Below, piece after piece: positions 40,302-53,994 of a stretch of DNA of 64,000 nt. The position numbers and the translations under genes are program-made. Position 1 is the first letter of the stretch. The number at the start of each line of letters is the position of its first letter. A model generated the notes under the pieces. It had not been told where the DNA came from, did not search any database, and saw only the letters and a list, made by a program, of their open reading frames with translations. The DNA comes from Knoxdaviesia capensis (Eukaryota; Ascomycota; Sordariomycetes; Microascales; Gondwanamycetaceae): NCBI GenBank assembly GCA_001510575.1, contig LNGK01000007.1:1482151-1546150 (forward strand), written 5' to 3'.

Positions 40302-41672
40302 AAGGCACCTCCGGAGACTGTTTCCCCGATTTCTCATCTATTTCATTCAAACCCAGCGGAACGAATACCATTTCCCCCACCAGACCTGTATTTCTCTCTC
40401 TTTTTTTTTTTTCTCTTTGTTCTTTTCTACATCTCGTCTCCCCCCCTGAGGACACGACCCCCCCAAAAAATGGCACGTACGGGGTCGGTCTGGGGGGTGC
40501 AGAGGCAAGCGTCCAGTAATGAAGTTGGTATGATATGATACTATGCAACAGCGATTCAATGAATATTTTGGTAGTACTTTTCTCTTTCCTTTTTTTTTTT
40601 TCCCTCTCTGTATCTGTGTATGTACAGCATGTCTGAAGCGACTGAGTGATGGGATGCCGCCGCTACGAACAGATATCGCACTATCACCAGTGTCAGCTAC
40701 TGACCGAAAAAAAAAAACAAAGAGAAAAATTGAAATGGAGGGATAAAATAAAAAGAAGACGCTGAGGGAATCCGAAGCCACAACGTGCCCCCCGGCATGC
40801 AAGTCCCTGGATTCCGATAGTGGGCCCCCCCAGCACCAACAAGTTCCAACACAAATAACCGACCGTACACTATTGGCCCGAACTTTTCGCAGAGAGAGAG
40901 AGAGGGTGGCGTGATGACCGAAACAAGGAAAACAAGCGGGCCAAGGCTCTGAAATTAAACGGCGAAACCCCCAGATATTCATCCATCAGGCAGGATTTTT
41001 CGTTGCTTTTGTCCCTGGGAGGCGAAAACAGTCCTGTCCGTGTGGATGTGGAGAAACAGCGGTGGCCAATTGGGATAAACTCTAACGCGAGCACGTTGTG
41101 TCTCGTGGGAAGACGGGTGCACCAGAGAGCGAGACAAAAAGAGAGTGAGAAGAGAAACAACCGAGAGACGTGTGGGGAGGGAGGAGGAAAATTGCGGATA
41201 TGGTGGAATGCTCGGCTTGAAGCGACGCCCTCGTAGAGAAGCGGAGAGCAGGCTACGAGCGAGCCTGCGAGGCTGGCATGGGAAGGCTAGGGAGAGAGCA
41301 GAGAGGCAGTGGAAGGCTTCTGGTGCTTTCTGGGATTCCAGGGTATGTTCGGGTGACGATACTTGAGTGGAGCTGGCCGGCTTCTCTGTCTTGTCTGTGG
41401 ACTCTGTGTATATGTTTCTGGTGCTGCCGGGGTCTCTCTGGCCGACGAGAATCTCCGTGCTACATAAGACATATTCCTGAACGACGGGTGGTAAGTGGTA
41501 TTCCGTACAGAAATAACCGGAGAGACCAAGGAGCACAGCGCTTCCAGTGACGGTCGTATATGCTCGTGACCCGTTTCGGGCATTGCGCGATAAGACGTTG
41601 ACGGGATATGTATGTAACCGTGCAGGCAGGCTGATGTATGTTACGAGTGGATGCAGCAAACGAGGGGGCCAG

Positions 41673-43323
41673 TACTGTACAGTATGTACGAATCGGGGTT
41701 TACACCTTACACTGCATGTGTATGAGACTCGCCCGGCAGGTGGGCATCGCAGATTTGCATAAGTGCCATACTCGGTGCAAGAATAATGATGTGTATCTTG
41801 GTTCCTCACCAGCCGAAGATCGGTTCACGAGACTATACAGTAGACTCTCACACACAAAGAAGAGAACGAAAGAAGGAGAGATAACAGGAGCGAAGCCGCC
41901 CGCCATCACCGGGGGAGAGAAAAACGTATGACGACAAACCCAGCGCAGCAAATACGACGCTGGCTCCTGTAGGTAGCATTGAACTGGGTAATTTCGCACA
42001 CAACAGGCCGCTTCGTTTGATAACAACAAACAGGCCGCCCGCCATGTAACTGCAGGTTGTCTGTACGAGCATATATGGAAATTGAACAGGCATGGGGGAA
42101 AGACCAAAGGTGGTCCGTAAATAGCAGGTTCCCAGCCCAGAAGAACGAGAGAGAGACAGAGAGAGAGAAGAAAACGCGGCTCTGCTTGTTGTTATTGCCC
42201 TCTCTGGTGCTTGGATCCAGGGTCCATCCAGGTCTGTTCGTTGACAGATCATATTACGTCGGTGTATGCCAGTTCCCGGGGTGGGGTGCGTACTGCGTGA
42301 AATAGCGTTCAAGCAGGGTCCTGTCCTACAGAGTCAGGAAGAAGAAGTGGGAGGAGGTCCGCTGGAGAAAGAAAACAAACGACGAAAACAGCAGGTTTTC
42401 CGACATGCCCAGGTCCCGGTTCGAGTCCGTTCATGCCTGTCCCGCCCCTCGCCAGCCCAGCAGAAACACAGAAAGAAGTTCCGGGCTGTTTATTCGTCCT
42501 GTTCTCTTCGTGCTCCCTGACTCTTGTGGCTTCACGTCGCTAGCCTCTGTACGAAATTAAGGTCGTCCCTCGTATTTTAGATTCAGGGACTCCAGGAACC
42601 CTTCATACCATTGTTTCGTGGCTCAGATCCTGCTAGAGCCACTCTAACCTGACCTGGACAAGACTGCATATATTTGTCGCTCTGGAGATAAACTCGGGAC
42701 ACACCAAGCAGAACCAGAGATCGATCTCTCCCTCCCTCCCCCCCAATCGCAGGTTTTTATCCGCGCATTAGGCCGTGCATATTCGGGCATTGTTTTCTTT
42801 TTGCCCCCTTCCCGCTCCGGGGCAAATTCCACGTATCTCTCTCTACGAGTATGTACTGTACAGTACTGTACAGAACACGGTAACCCCCAATATAAAGTCC
42901 AGAGAGGAAAGGAATCGTCAGCCGCGTGGGTTCTCACTTCCAGCGACGCTCCTGGAGAGATTTGAAAAGCTCCCGCATCCCTCAGCTTCACCCCGTACTG
43001 ACGCAAAGTCCAGACCGTGTTCTCGATGGAAGAAAGACCCAGTCTTTAGCCAGCCTGCAAGGACACCAGGGGTAGCTCTCGTACCATTCATTGTCCGGTT
43101 CTTGTTTTTTTTTTCCTGTGGACCCCCGAACGTAGTCGATGGTGGCCATGTGGGCAGACAGCAACAGGTAACCCTAACCAACCCTAACCGTCTGACAACT
43201 TTGGCGCGGTCCGTCTGTCCGGGGCTCCTCTCGGCAAATATGATGGGTGATGGTAGGCATGGTTCTTCGTGAACAAAGGATCGACAGTAGGAAGCGTAAT
43301 GAGACGAACTGCTATATACAGTA
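41673..43323. repeat. Cluster of TACTGTA/TACAGTA heptamers
   Basis: Seven heptamers by direct reading: starts at 41673, 41678, 41836, 42854, 42859, 42864 and 43317. At 42854-42870 three overlap in alternating orientation and form nested palindromes. No repeat-element boundary surrounds them. Confidence 0.8.
43170..43189 (+). repeat. Two telomere-like repeats (AACCCTAACC twice)
   Basis: Two near-identical 10-bp copies of the CCCTAA telomere motif in tandem. They are interstitial, far from any sequence end with telomere arrays, and about 1.3 kb upstream of the glycogenin start. Confidence 0.8.
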
Positions 43324-43499
43324 TATTCATGTCTGCAGTAAGCATATCCCTCTGCCCCCAATTTCGCCAAACCTTCTTTCCAGCAAGCGCAAAAACACCG
43401 TCATCATGCACCTGCTGCTGCTCATTTTATTCATATAGCAGGTATAGTCCACTAACCGCTATGGCAACTAGCTTCTCTGTACCACTATCAGAACATCCG

Positions 43500-44464
43500 T
43501 GCACGCCTTTTTTCTTTTTTTTCTTTCTTTTTTTTACCTTTTTTTTTTCTTAATTCCTCTATCACAACAAATTTCGCCTCACGCAAATTTCCATCCTCTT
43601 CCCTCTCTTTCTCACCTCACCCATCTTCCCTCTCCCGCCATTACTTTCTTCTTCCCTTCTCCCAAGCCTTCGTTCGTGCTTGCTTTTATTTCCTTTTGTG
43701 TGTTGCCTTATCGTCGCCGTCAATTGGGACTCGTGGGAGCTTCTTCATCTTCTGTTTCGGCGTGTTTTCTTCTTTTCTTCGGAACCGTTCCCTTCCGCTG
43801 TATAAGTCTCGGGGTCTTGTTCTCACTGGAATTTTTTTATTCTTTCCTCGATCGGCTCGTGGCTGTCGGGTTCATTTTATTCCCTCGTGTCTTGGACTTT
43901 CTTTTCTTTTTTTTCTGTCTCATTCTTTTTGCCGTTCGACATGTCTCAAGCCGACTCCCAAATCTCGTCGAAGCTCTGATTTCCTTTTTTTCATTTACTT
44001 TCTTTTTCCTCTTCGTCTCTTTTGTTACTGGTTCAATCTTTCACCGGGATCTGATTTTCCTTTTTTCCTGTGCTGAGCTTCTCTTTTCGGAAAGCTCTTC
44101 TGTAACAGCAGCTTTGACCTGCTTCCCCTCAGTCTTCGGGGCCTCTCCTCGGTGTTCCTCTCTCTCTCTAGATCTCCCACTACCACACCGCAATTGCCGC
44201 TTTTGGTGGCCACAGGCATAATCTTGTCCCTCTCTTTCTCGTCTATTCGTTGTATTTCCCCCCGACCTGCCGCTTTCTGCGATATCGCGCCCCGGAATAG
44301 CTTCATAATCACGTATCGCGCGCTTCCGCGCCGTGGCCTGGCCTCGCCATCAACGAGAGCTCCCCGCCCTTTCCACCGAGGCCAACCGCCCTCCCGTGAG
44401 AGCTTCTCCACCAGCTTCGTCCCCCCGGCCTCTCTCGGCCCGTTCTCCTCCGCCGATCCGAGCC
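43500..44464 (+). promoter_or_regulatory. Pyrimidine-rich promoter/leader of glycogenin
   Basis: Nearly 1 kb of T/C-rich plus-strand sequence ends at the glycogenin ATG. CT-rich tracts before the start are common in highly expressed filamentous-fungal genes. I see no convincing TATA box, and the transcription start cannot be placed. Confidence 0.45.
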
Positions 44465-47400
44465 ATGGCCGTCCCAGCGCCGAGTCGACATGTCTATGCG
44501 ACGGTAAGCTCCCCTCCTCAAGGGCCGCGGGCCTTTTGGCTTTTCGGTCTTGCAGATTGTCTCATTGCACGGTCCACAAGCTTTTCTTGTGCTCCTTTGA
44601 CTTGCTTGTTGAAAATCTGGTTCTGGCGATCCCCATGCCCGTATCTGGAAGCTCCTAAGCTAACCAATCCATTCGTACACAACTGTAGCTGTTGCTAAAC
44701 GACACATATCTACCGGGTACGCTCCATATTCTCCAGCTATTCTCCTGCCTTTGGGCCCCCTCCTGGAGGCGTTCCGTGCAACCCGAACCAGCTCCCGTTC
44801 TTCTGCCCAACGCCTGTCACTAACCTGTCCTATATGAATTTGCCTTGTCTCTAGGTGCCCTTGTGCTCGCCCACTCTCTCCGCGATGCTGGTACCACCAA
44901 GAAATTGGCCGTTCTGGTCACACTCGACACTGTATCGGCCGAGGCCATTACTGAGTTGAAGGTATGTGTGTACGACGTGTTTGTCCAGCTTTTCTGTGGT
45001 CTTGTGTGGCTCCATTGCGGTTCTCTCCAACCCCCAGGTCTCATACCACTCCCTGTCTGCCGCGGGCCTGGAGCGGAACCACATGGGCTGGGCTCCTCTC
45101 TCCACCCAACCCTGTGCTTCAACTGTGGAGCTGCCTGCATGCTGCATCGCACACTGTGAACATCGTCGACCACTGTAGCCCAACTAACTTGTTGTCAATT
45201 TTCATAAAAATTAAAAGACCGTCTACGACCATGTCATCGCCGTGCCGCGAATCAGCAATTCAAATCCGTCCAACTTGTACTTGATGAACCGCCCGGACCT
45301 GCATTCGGCCTTTACCAAGATCAACCTGTGGAAGCAGACCCAATTCTCCAAGATTGTCTACATAGACGCCGACGTGGTTGCCCTGCGCGCCCCCGACGAG
45401 CTGTTCGACATTGACGCGCCATTCTCGGCCGCCCCCGATATCGGATGGCCCGATATCTTCAATACCGGCGTCATGGCGCTGACACCCAACACCGCCGATT
45501 ACTACGCCATGATGGCCATGGCTGAGGGTGGCATCTCGTTTGACGGTGCCGACCAGGGTCTGCTCAACATGTACTACAAGGACACCTACAACCGCCTCAG
45601 CTTCACCTACAACGTGACTCCTTCCGCCCACTACCAGTACATCCCCGCCTTTCGCCATTTCGAGTCTTCGATCAGCCTGATCCATTTCATCGGCCGCGAC
45701 AAGCCGTGGTTCCACGGCCGGCACTCGTCCTCGGGCGCGAGCCCGCACGATGTAATGGTGGGCCGCTGGTGGGCCGTCTACGACAAGCACTATCGCGCGC
45801 CGTCTCCCGACCAGTCCAACCCCGATAAGCTCCAGGACAATATCTTGGTGCAGTACTTCGTGAAGGGAGAGTTCAACCCGACCGCCACCAGCGAGCCCCC
45901 GCGCTCCAACGTCGAGGGGCCCTTTAGCCTGCAGAGCGACGACTCCAGCCAGAGCCAGAATGCGCCGTCTTATCCCCGGATCGAGCGCATTGATCCTCCC
46001 AGCGGTGGCGACGACGGTGGTGATGATGGCCCACCGCCTCCTGCCCCAGAATCCGCCCCAGATCACGGACACGCCCACGAGGAGCACAAGCCTCAGGCTG
46101 AGGAAGCTCACCAGCCTGCGTCAGAAGCTTCTGGCCCGGCTCCGGGACACCAGGAGGAGCACCACCAGGCGCCTCCTGCCCACCAGGAGCCGCAGGAGCC
46201 CCATTATCCGCAGCCCGACAGCAGCTGGGACGCGCAGCGGTAAGACCAGTCCCTTTAGTGTATCCCCCAAGTGTGAACCAGTGTCTAACTCTTGTGTGTG
46301 TGTGTGTGTGTTCAATGCAGAAACTCTCCTCCTCCCGACTCGAAGCCCGAGGCGGTGAACTTCCCGAACCAGATCTACGAGATGTCGCATGACCGGTCGT
46401 CGTTCATACCGCCGCCGAGATACCCCAGCCCACCGCGCGACATGTGGTATGAAGTGCCCAAGGATCGGCCGGCGCCGGACCAGAAGCCCAGCCAGATTTT
46501 CCCGTGGGAGACGTCGCAGCCGTCTGCTACCAGAGTCTTCGGAAATGAGACACCGCCCCCGCGGCCCTCTCCGGTTCGCCATACCCGGCGGCGGAGTGGG
46601 ACCGGACGGTGGGATCACCAGCCGCAACAGCAGCACCAGCACCAGCACTACCAGCAGCACTACCAGCAGCCTTACCAGGAGGAGAATCGCGGATATCACC
46701 AGGAGCAGCCGTATTATCCTCCACAACAGCGCCATCAGAAACACCACCATCAAGAGCAGCATCATTATGAGCAGCATCAACAGCAGCATTATCAGCCGCC
46801 CCAGCACTACGGTAATCAGCAGCATCAGCATTACGAGCAGCAACATTACCAGCCTCAGCAACAATACCACCAGCACCACGATGAGCAGCAGCAGCAGCAG
46901 CAGCAGCAGCACTACCAGCACCACCAGGAACATCACCAGCACCACGACGAACATCAACAGCAGCGCGAGCTGCCGTTCTGGGAGTACCACGGTCACCGCC
47001 GCGATGATTCTGGTTCCAACCAGCACCAGTGGCAACAACCGTTGCCCCAACCCTGGCAAGAGCAGCAGCAACACCAACAACAGGAGGGTCAACATCACCA
47101 GCAGCACCAGCCCCAGCCGCAGCACCAGCAACAAGAGCATCACCATCACCAAGAACCCCAGCAGCACCACTACCACCAGCCATGGCACCATCAGGCACAC
47201 CACCAACATCACCAGGAGGAGCAGCGACCGCCGCCCCAGCAGCCACCTTTATCTCACCAACCGCAATCGCCGAAGCGATCGCGTCGCACTGTACGCCATG
47301 AGTCCGGAAGCTCAGAGGATGTTGCCTGGTCGCCGCAGACGCGGGGCTCCAGCAGCCGAGCGGCAGCCGAATCGGTGTTCGAGCCGGTCAGCGAGCCGGA

Positions 47401-48748
47401 GTCGACCGCTACCGAGTCGACCACCGTGGCCCACTCGGAGTACTCCGACCCGTGGAAGACGTTTACCATGACTAACGCTTGGGACGAGGTGCCGCAGATC
47501 ACTCGCTTCTTCGAGCCGCGCCAGCCGGCCGGACGACCCCAGTTCCCCACGCACCACCGGGGACTTGCCAGCCGCGGCTCGGTGGTGTCGCTGCGGGCGC
47601 TCCCCGACTCGTTTGCGTATCGCCGGCCATACGGCATCGGGGCGGCGGCGGGCCCCAACGCGCCGGAATTCGAGCCGGAGATCTTCGATATCCCCGCGGA
47701 GCCGATCCGCCCGGCGGATACCGTCGAGGGCGCCCCGCCGTCCACCGACTGGGTGTGCGCGCACGGAAACCTGTGGACGCCCGCCGACTGCCTCTGCGAC
47801 GTGTCCAGCGTGTTGCGCTACCACCCCGACGCGATCGAGAAGCTGCGCGAACTGCTGCGGCAGCTGCGCGCCGAGAAGGAGAAGACGGCGACGCCCGGCG
47901 CGATGACGGCCGAGAAGGTCGGCACGGGGGGCACGACGTCGCCGGCGTCTGGCGGCGCGGCTTCGGCCGGTGGGCGGGCCTCGGGGTCTGGCCAGTCCGC
48001 CCAGCAGCGGCCTATCCCGGCTGCACTGTCGGGGCTTGTCGGGTACGGCGGGTGGCGCACGGACAAGACGAATGTTGGCCAGGTGGTCTGGGTGCCGCCG
48101 CCGCCGATCGAGATGCCGGAGAAGAAGCATGAAGGGTCGCTGGAAACGCCGAACGTGGACCTGGAGCCCGACGAAGTGGTGCTGAGCAGAAGTGCCAAGA
48201 AGCCGGAAGGGGATGAAGCGGCGGAAGCATGGGAGGCGCAACCGGAAGAAGTGCCAGAAGAGCAGCAGCAGCAGCAACTCCCGCCGGTAGGTGTCCCGGC
48301 GATGCAGCTGGAGGGCACGGCGCCGCCGCTGGCGGTCTCGTCGTCGGCCAATCCGCCGCCAGTTCTGAGTCCACGGCCGGTGAAAGGCGGTGAGACGCTG
48401 AAGGTGCGGGGGATTGGGCGGGAGGAGGAGGCCCAGGGCGGTGCAGGGCAGGAGGAGGAGGAGGAGGAAGAAGACGTCGCGGTGCCGGCTGTGTCTGCTC
48501 TTGGGATCCGAGCTGGCGAGTCTAACCCCGCCACCGCGGCCACTGCTACCGCAACGACAGCAACGGCAGCACCGGCAAAACCGGCGTTGGTGGGCTTCAT
48601 CGACCAGCCGCTGCCCCTTGGCCCGGCGATCGCGGAGCCAAGCTACTCTGGCCCCGGCGCTGCATGGGAGAAGGACGAGCCGGTGTTTGCGGCGGGGTTC
48701 AGGGGCGCGCTGCCGACGGATGAGGAGCGGGATATCTTGGAGTTGTGA
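44465..48748 (+). CDS. Glycogenin (self-glucosylating glycogen primer), GT8 family
   Basis: Five exons, 44465-44503, 44689-44716 (28 nt), 44855-44961, 45218-46239 and 46321-48748, join in consistent phase to encode 1207 aa. Glycogenin glucosylates one of its own tyrosines from UDP-glucose and extends a short primer for glycogen synthase in the cytosol. The GT8 domain (about 1-270) shows the DxD metal site (D108-A-D110), FDGADQG (D167, D170), the acceptor region HYQYIPAF (Y197, matching Tyr195 of human glycogenin, with Y199) and HFIGRDKPW. An acidic linker follows, then a Gln/His/Tyr-rich region (about 497-709) and two conserved fungal tail motifs: SDPWKTFTMTNAWDEVPQI (about 775) and DWVCAHGNLWTPADCLCD (about 875). 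At 1207 aa it is long for a fungal glycogenin because of the Gln/His tract. Intron 4 carries a (TG)9 repeat beside its 3' splice site. Confidence 0.93.
46293..46310 (+). repeat. (TG)9 microsatellite inside glycogenin intron 4
   Basis: The repeat ends 10 bases before the AG acceptor of an 81-bp intron. Changes in its length would change intron size and could affect splicing. Confidence 0.9.
46618..47250 (+). repeat. CAG/CAC/CAT codon repeat encoding the Gln/His-rich segment
   Basis: About 630 bp dominated by CAG, CAA, CAC and CAT codons, including a pure CAG-type run near 46884-46911. It is in frame throughout. The minus strand reads as a long Leu/Val-rich open frame only as a mirror of this repeat. 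Confidence 0.9.
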
Positions 48749-49628
48749 GCATTGTGCTTTTTCTCTGGCCCCCCTTCTCTCCTCCCTTCTCTCGTCCTCT
48801 CACACAACATCGAACAACGCAACTATTTTCTATTTCCGTACGAGGCTATGAAACCCACCACCAACCTCACCACTTGGGTACTATATTTTTCCCCCGACTT
48901 GATGAGGACAACGGAAAACTCAGGATGGGGCTTTTTAATTATTTACTGTCCACAGGACGTGGAACGACGACCGGCGGTGGTGGACACATCAAAAAATCTT
49001 TCTCTCTTTTTTCAAAGGTAATCTATAATACAGGATGGACGGACGCGACACGGGGGGACGGACGAATTTTCTATATGTAACCCGGCATCTTCTTTTTCTA
49101 TTTGTATCTGGTCTCGTTTTTTGGTTTTTTCATGTTCTCTCTCTCTCGCTTTTTTCGGTTCCCTTTTGGTTTCCTGTCCCTGGATGTACATTCATATTCG
49201 TTTCTCTTTTTCTTTTTCCGCTTAGCATGGAAAGCACGGCGAGTTTTTCTTTCTTATTTCCTCAAAGTTTCGGACTGAGGTCCCTTTTTTCTTCTAAGTT
49301 CTAGCGATGGCATTTTTCCCTTCTATCTATTGTATCACAGCGTCAAGGAACTTTCTGAACTTTTTGCACCATGAACATGGGATGCTATTTCTGTCACGTC
49401 TGTTTCTTTCTTATTGAGAACACCTGCGTCTGTCTGTCTAATTGATATTGGTCTATAACGGCTACACGGAAAGCAAATACAGCAAAAAAAGGAAAAAGGA
49501 AAAGTCTATCTAGTTTGTATTGTTGGATTCTCGGTCGAGGGTCGCCGGGGCGGCAAGCACGCCGCAGGGTCAGCACCAGCAGCCTCCAGGGCTACTACTC
49601 TGTCCCTCCAAGCGCGGAAGACGCCGGC
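48749..49628. other. Convergent intergenic region, 3' ends of glycogenin and the membrane protein
   Basis: T-rich on the plus strand. It must hold the 3' UTRs and polyadenylation signals of two converging genes. No other gene is seen. Confidence 0.6.
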
Positions 49629-51266
49629 CTAGACGCTTCCGCACCGCCCATGGCGGCCGCGCCCACCCCCGGCCCCGGTGCCGCCGCCGGGGCCCGCGCC
49701 ACCAGCTCCACCGGGCTTCTTCTTGACGCCCTCGCCGGCGTTCTCACCGTCGCTGGGCGCGCGCCTGACCACCACGGTGACGGCCTCGGGCGCGTAGAAC
49801 AGCACGGGCGACTCGTCGTCCATGCACCGCGCCACAATGTGCGGGTTGCCCCAGGCCGACGCCGGCACGGGCCGCGTGAAGCGCACGATCGGGCCGCCGG
49901 CGAGCGTGAAGCCGATGACCGACGCGCCGGCCAGCTCGGGCGCCGCCATCGCGGCGGGTGTCCCGTCGACACCACCACCAGTAGTGGTGGTAGTAGAGGT
50001 GGTGGAGGTGGTGGAGGTGGTGGTGGTGGGCATGACGCTGTCGTGGAAGGTGATCGAGGTCGACGAGACCGGCGCGGGGGTGGTGGCGGCGGCGGCGGTG
50101 AGGGCGGCGGCGGCGGTGTTGGTGGAGAAGGAGCGCATGAACGACGGGCGCGTGGGCGACGAGGTGCGGCGGGAGATGGGGTGCGGGCTGATGGGGCGCA
50201 TCGGCAGCGTGGTGGTGCGCACGACGAGGCCGCCGGGCGACGCGGGGGTCATGCGGCCGGGCGACAGCGGGTCGACGGCGGAGCCGGGGCGGGTGATGGG
50301 GCTGCACGGGCGGGTGACCATGGGGGTCTGCGGCCGCGAGATGGAGGCGTCGGCGCGGTACAGGGTGTTCCTGCGGCAAGTGTTAGCTGGGGGAGGGGGA
50401 GAAAGAAAGAGAAGGGAGGAGAGGAGACTTACACTTGGCTGAGCGGCAGGGTGTCTTTGTCCTCGCGCGAAGCAAACAGCGAGCGAACCCCGTCCTGGAT
50501 GGTACCGTGGATAAAGTGGTAGATACCCGCAATAACCAGGATGGGGGTTCCAAGCGCAAGGGCCCACGGACTACGAGGGGAGGAGATATGAGAGAACAGT
50601 CAGGCAACCAGCAAACACGCAGGAGAGAAGAGGAAAGGGGGTGGGGAGGGATACTCACGGGTGCTTCTTGCCGCTCAGCGAGTGCATCAGCGCAATAATG
50701 ATGCCGCCAACAGCAATCAAGCTGCCGGCCTGGATCATGGTCCAAGTCGACCAGTACAGCGCCATCAGGTCCTCGCCGTCGCAGAACTCGAGGGCGAGCA
50801 GCGCGAACACCTCCATGATCACGCACGTGGTCGACGTCAGCAGGCAGACCACGCACACGGCGATGCAGCGCCGCGCCATTGCCCGCCCGTCGCGCGGCTT
50901 GCGGCGCGACTGGCGCGTGTAGGTTGACGGCGCACGCGACGGCGCGCGGGAGGGCGCGCGCGAGCAGCAGCCGGAGGTGGCGGCGGCGAGCTGTTCCTTT
51001 TCGTCGTGTTCCTGCTGGAGGATCTCGAGGGCGCTGGACGAAGGGGGGTTAGGGTCAGTTCGGCGTCTGATATTGAGTGGACACACGTTCAAGAGAGAGA
51101 GAACTCACGAGATGTACGAGCGGGCCGCGGTGAACAGCACCATCAGGTTGAAGGTGAACAGCACCCAGTAGACAATGTCGAACTGCCAGCGCACAAGATG
51201 CGAGGCAAAGTAGGCGTAGCGCCGGCACCGCTCCGGGTCGACGGGCTTGAAGTTGCCGTCGGACAT
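49629..51266 (-). CDS. Four-helix membrane protein of unknown function
   Basis: Four exons on the minus strand, 51266-51109, 51033-50659, 50570-50433 and 50370-49629, each junction GT..AG and phase-consistent, encode 470 aa. I do not recognise the family. Predicted membrane helices lie at about 30-48, 109-134, 145-171 and 181-198. Between helices 1 and 2 is a basic loop with the tetrapeptide RAPS three times in tandem. The C-terminal half is soluble-looking: a Ser/Pro-rich stretch with many SP and TP sites, a Thr-rich run near residue 350, a small ordered-looking segment (GFTLAGGPIVRFTRPVP to VTVVVRRAPSD) and a Gly-rich end. No catalytic motif is visible. It converges with glycogenin. A plasma- or organelle-membrane scaffold or sensor is possible but is only a guess. 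Confidence 0.8.
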
Positions 51267-53994
51267 GTTGGAGGGAGAAAAGCGAGAGTGGGAGGAGGCG
51301 TGATGTGTTCGTCTGAGTTGATGGGATGCGCGGAGGTTCGATGAGTTCGGACGGTGTATATAGGTGTGAGTGTGAGTGTGTTTGATATCAAAGTCGTAGT
51401 CGGATTAACGAGAGACACGTTCGGAAGAAGGATACAAGATAATAGAGGCTCTATCAAGGATCAGATGGTGGGGAGCAGAATCCCAAGGTATCGGAATTGC
51501 GTCAGCAGAGCACAAGAGGAGTCATATATATGATAATATATGCAGTGTGCGTAGATTTCAAAAGCAGAAGTCGAAGGACGAATGCCCAGGAATATAGCCG
51601 AAGAGAAAAAGCGAGATGGCAGGTGCAACGAGGAAAGATGGACGCGCGTATAGAGCAAGCATGTGAAGAATAGGCAAGATAGCAAGAGAGAGAGAGAGTA
51701 AGAAGAGGAATAAGCCAAGAAAAGAGAGAGAGAGACAGTCAAGTTGGATAGAGCTGATCAGAGAGAAGGAGGCTGATCAGTTGGACGAGGATATCGAGAG
51801 TGTACGCCGCGTTGAAAAACGAGACAGCCCGAGATATATGGTGGCAGAAACGGAAAACAAGGTCGTGCAAAGAACGTGGACAAATGGGTATATGTATGTA
51901 TATATATATATATAGCAATCAGCAGTAGCCCCGACGAGAGCCCGGAGAATCCGTCTACAGAGTAAAAATCGCCGGAGACGGCAGGCCAATACGGGACTCC
52001 GGAGCAAAAATCGACGTGTTGCCGGAGTGGGGAAAGACGCCGAGAACCACACGGGGAGGAGACGAGACAATACGAGGATGGATATCTAAGAAAGAGAGAG
52101 AAAAAAAAGAGTGAAGACCGAGAAAGGATATCTAGAAGATCTCTCACGAGGAAAGAAGAAAGAAAAGAAGAAAAACCTTACGAAGGGGGGAGGGACACGA
52201 ATATAACATGTTTGCTCTGGCGGTTGTCTCTCTCTCTCTCTCTCTGCGTGTAAGTTCGAGCTTTTGGTGTAAGTCACCGCTGGGCTGGATGTACACGGTA
52301 CATCCCCCAGACACCCGTTTGGCGGTGCAGGCGAAGGTACCCTGTACACCCATGCCGGTTGTCTTGATATCAACCCTTTTGTTTTGCCTTCTTTCTTGGA
52401 CACACCCCCCGTTTACTGTTCGTTCTCTCTCTCTCTCTCTCTCTTCAAAGCTTCTCTCTCTCTTCGTTTCAATTGTTCTCCCTTTCAAGACACACACACA
52501 CACACACCCCCCCAAGAAGTCAACGCTCAAGCCTGGACCTGATCCGAGTTGACCACGCTGGCTTAAAGTGGTGGCAGATGGAAAATTTTGCTGCCAAAAG
52601 GAATTATAAAAAGACTAGACTGGCTTATCAAGGGGGGTGTATGATGTCCCAGCCAGCCAGCCGTACGGGAGACCCAAGGGTGTGTTTTCCTTTTTAGAAA
52701 AGCCCATGTTCCTCTTTCCTTTCTATAGGACACCCTGGTCGCCGCCGCTTAGATCCAGTCAGATAATCTCTGGGATTATTTATTGTTGTTACTGGGAGAA
52801 GAAGACGAGGAAGAAGATGAGCATTGGGAGGAATTGCTGAAGTAGCTCTGCTCCCTTGGGTCGTCGTTCGTTTGCTCGTCCCTCCCGTCCACCGACCTCC
52901 CTTTCTTGTCTCTGTTGTTTTTCGGTATCTTCTTCCTTAGACCCAGGCCAATCTCGGGCTGGCGGGATGTCTTTGCCTGTCTCTTCCACGCTCGCTCTCT
53001 CAGGTCCAGTATTCAACTATCTCTCCCTCTCTTAATATACTGTATGTCGGCGCCCGTTCCTTGAAGTCTTGAAAGTACAGTCGTTGAAAGAAGACAAGAG
53101 TCCCCAAAGTAGCGACCGACGAAACAGACAAACACAGAAAAGAGAAACACAAGTCGAGAGTCTAACAATCCGGAGTGAATACCAAGACGAGCAGAGATAG
53201 AAGAAAAAAGATGAGGTCCAGGATCGTCCACCGGCATCTGTGATCTCGGCGTTCTTTGTTTTCAATCTGCCCCGAGCCAAGGCCAACGTCATTTTTTTCA
53301 TGTTGCGGTTCTCTTGGTCGGCGTTCTCTTAGCCTTGGCCTGTCGTCATACGTCTGACAACAAGCATGAAAGGGAGAGAGGGAGTGTGTGAGATATACAT
53401 AGATATTGTGTGTGTGTGTGTGAGTGAGGGACAGAGAGAAGCCACAGCTTGGAACGCCACCTGGGCGAGACAAGCCAAGAAGGTCGGTCAAACAAGGAGA
53501 GAGCGAGCGAGAGAAAGAGAGATAGAGATACTGCCCGGTTCGCAGGTGAACTCGCTATCTATCGGTCTGCTGTAGCTGTTGTCATCACCAAAGCCTGCCC
53601 CCCATTCATAACCACCGAGGCATGTGGTCCCGGGGAACAGTCGCACTATGCCCGCTTGGCCGGCCACTGTTTCCTGCTCCGGCACTTGCTGGGTTAGGCC
53701 CGGCCCCCGGGGCCCAGAACCCGCCCGCGTGGACAAGCCGGCCAGGACAACACGCGGGCGGAGAGAAAGAACGTGTCCATCAATAGCCTCCCAAAAACAA
53801 AACAGAAAACAGAGAGAGAGAGAGAGAGAGCCAAGAGACAGATCCCAGATTGCCACCCACCCACAAGGGATCTGGCAAGACTTGCCCTTCAACGCGCCGC
53901 TCTTGCGATGAAACGAGAGAATATATTAGGGGAGCAAACATACATAGCAACGCAACCAAACGATCGCCAAGCACTCCCAAGCTTCAAATATATA

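Larger units (their letters stand above)
40302..44464. other. Intergenic region between HRD1 and glycogenin
   Basis: No gene is supported. The first few hundred bases are likely the HRD1 3' UTR. TACTGTA/TACAGTA heptamers are dense between 41.67 and 43.32 kb. Two adjacent telomere-like repeats lie at 43170-43189. From about 43.5 kb to the glycogenin start the plus strand is T/C-rich. The phenylalanine-rich frame there (about 240 codons) is an artefact of that composition. Confidence 0.6.
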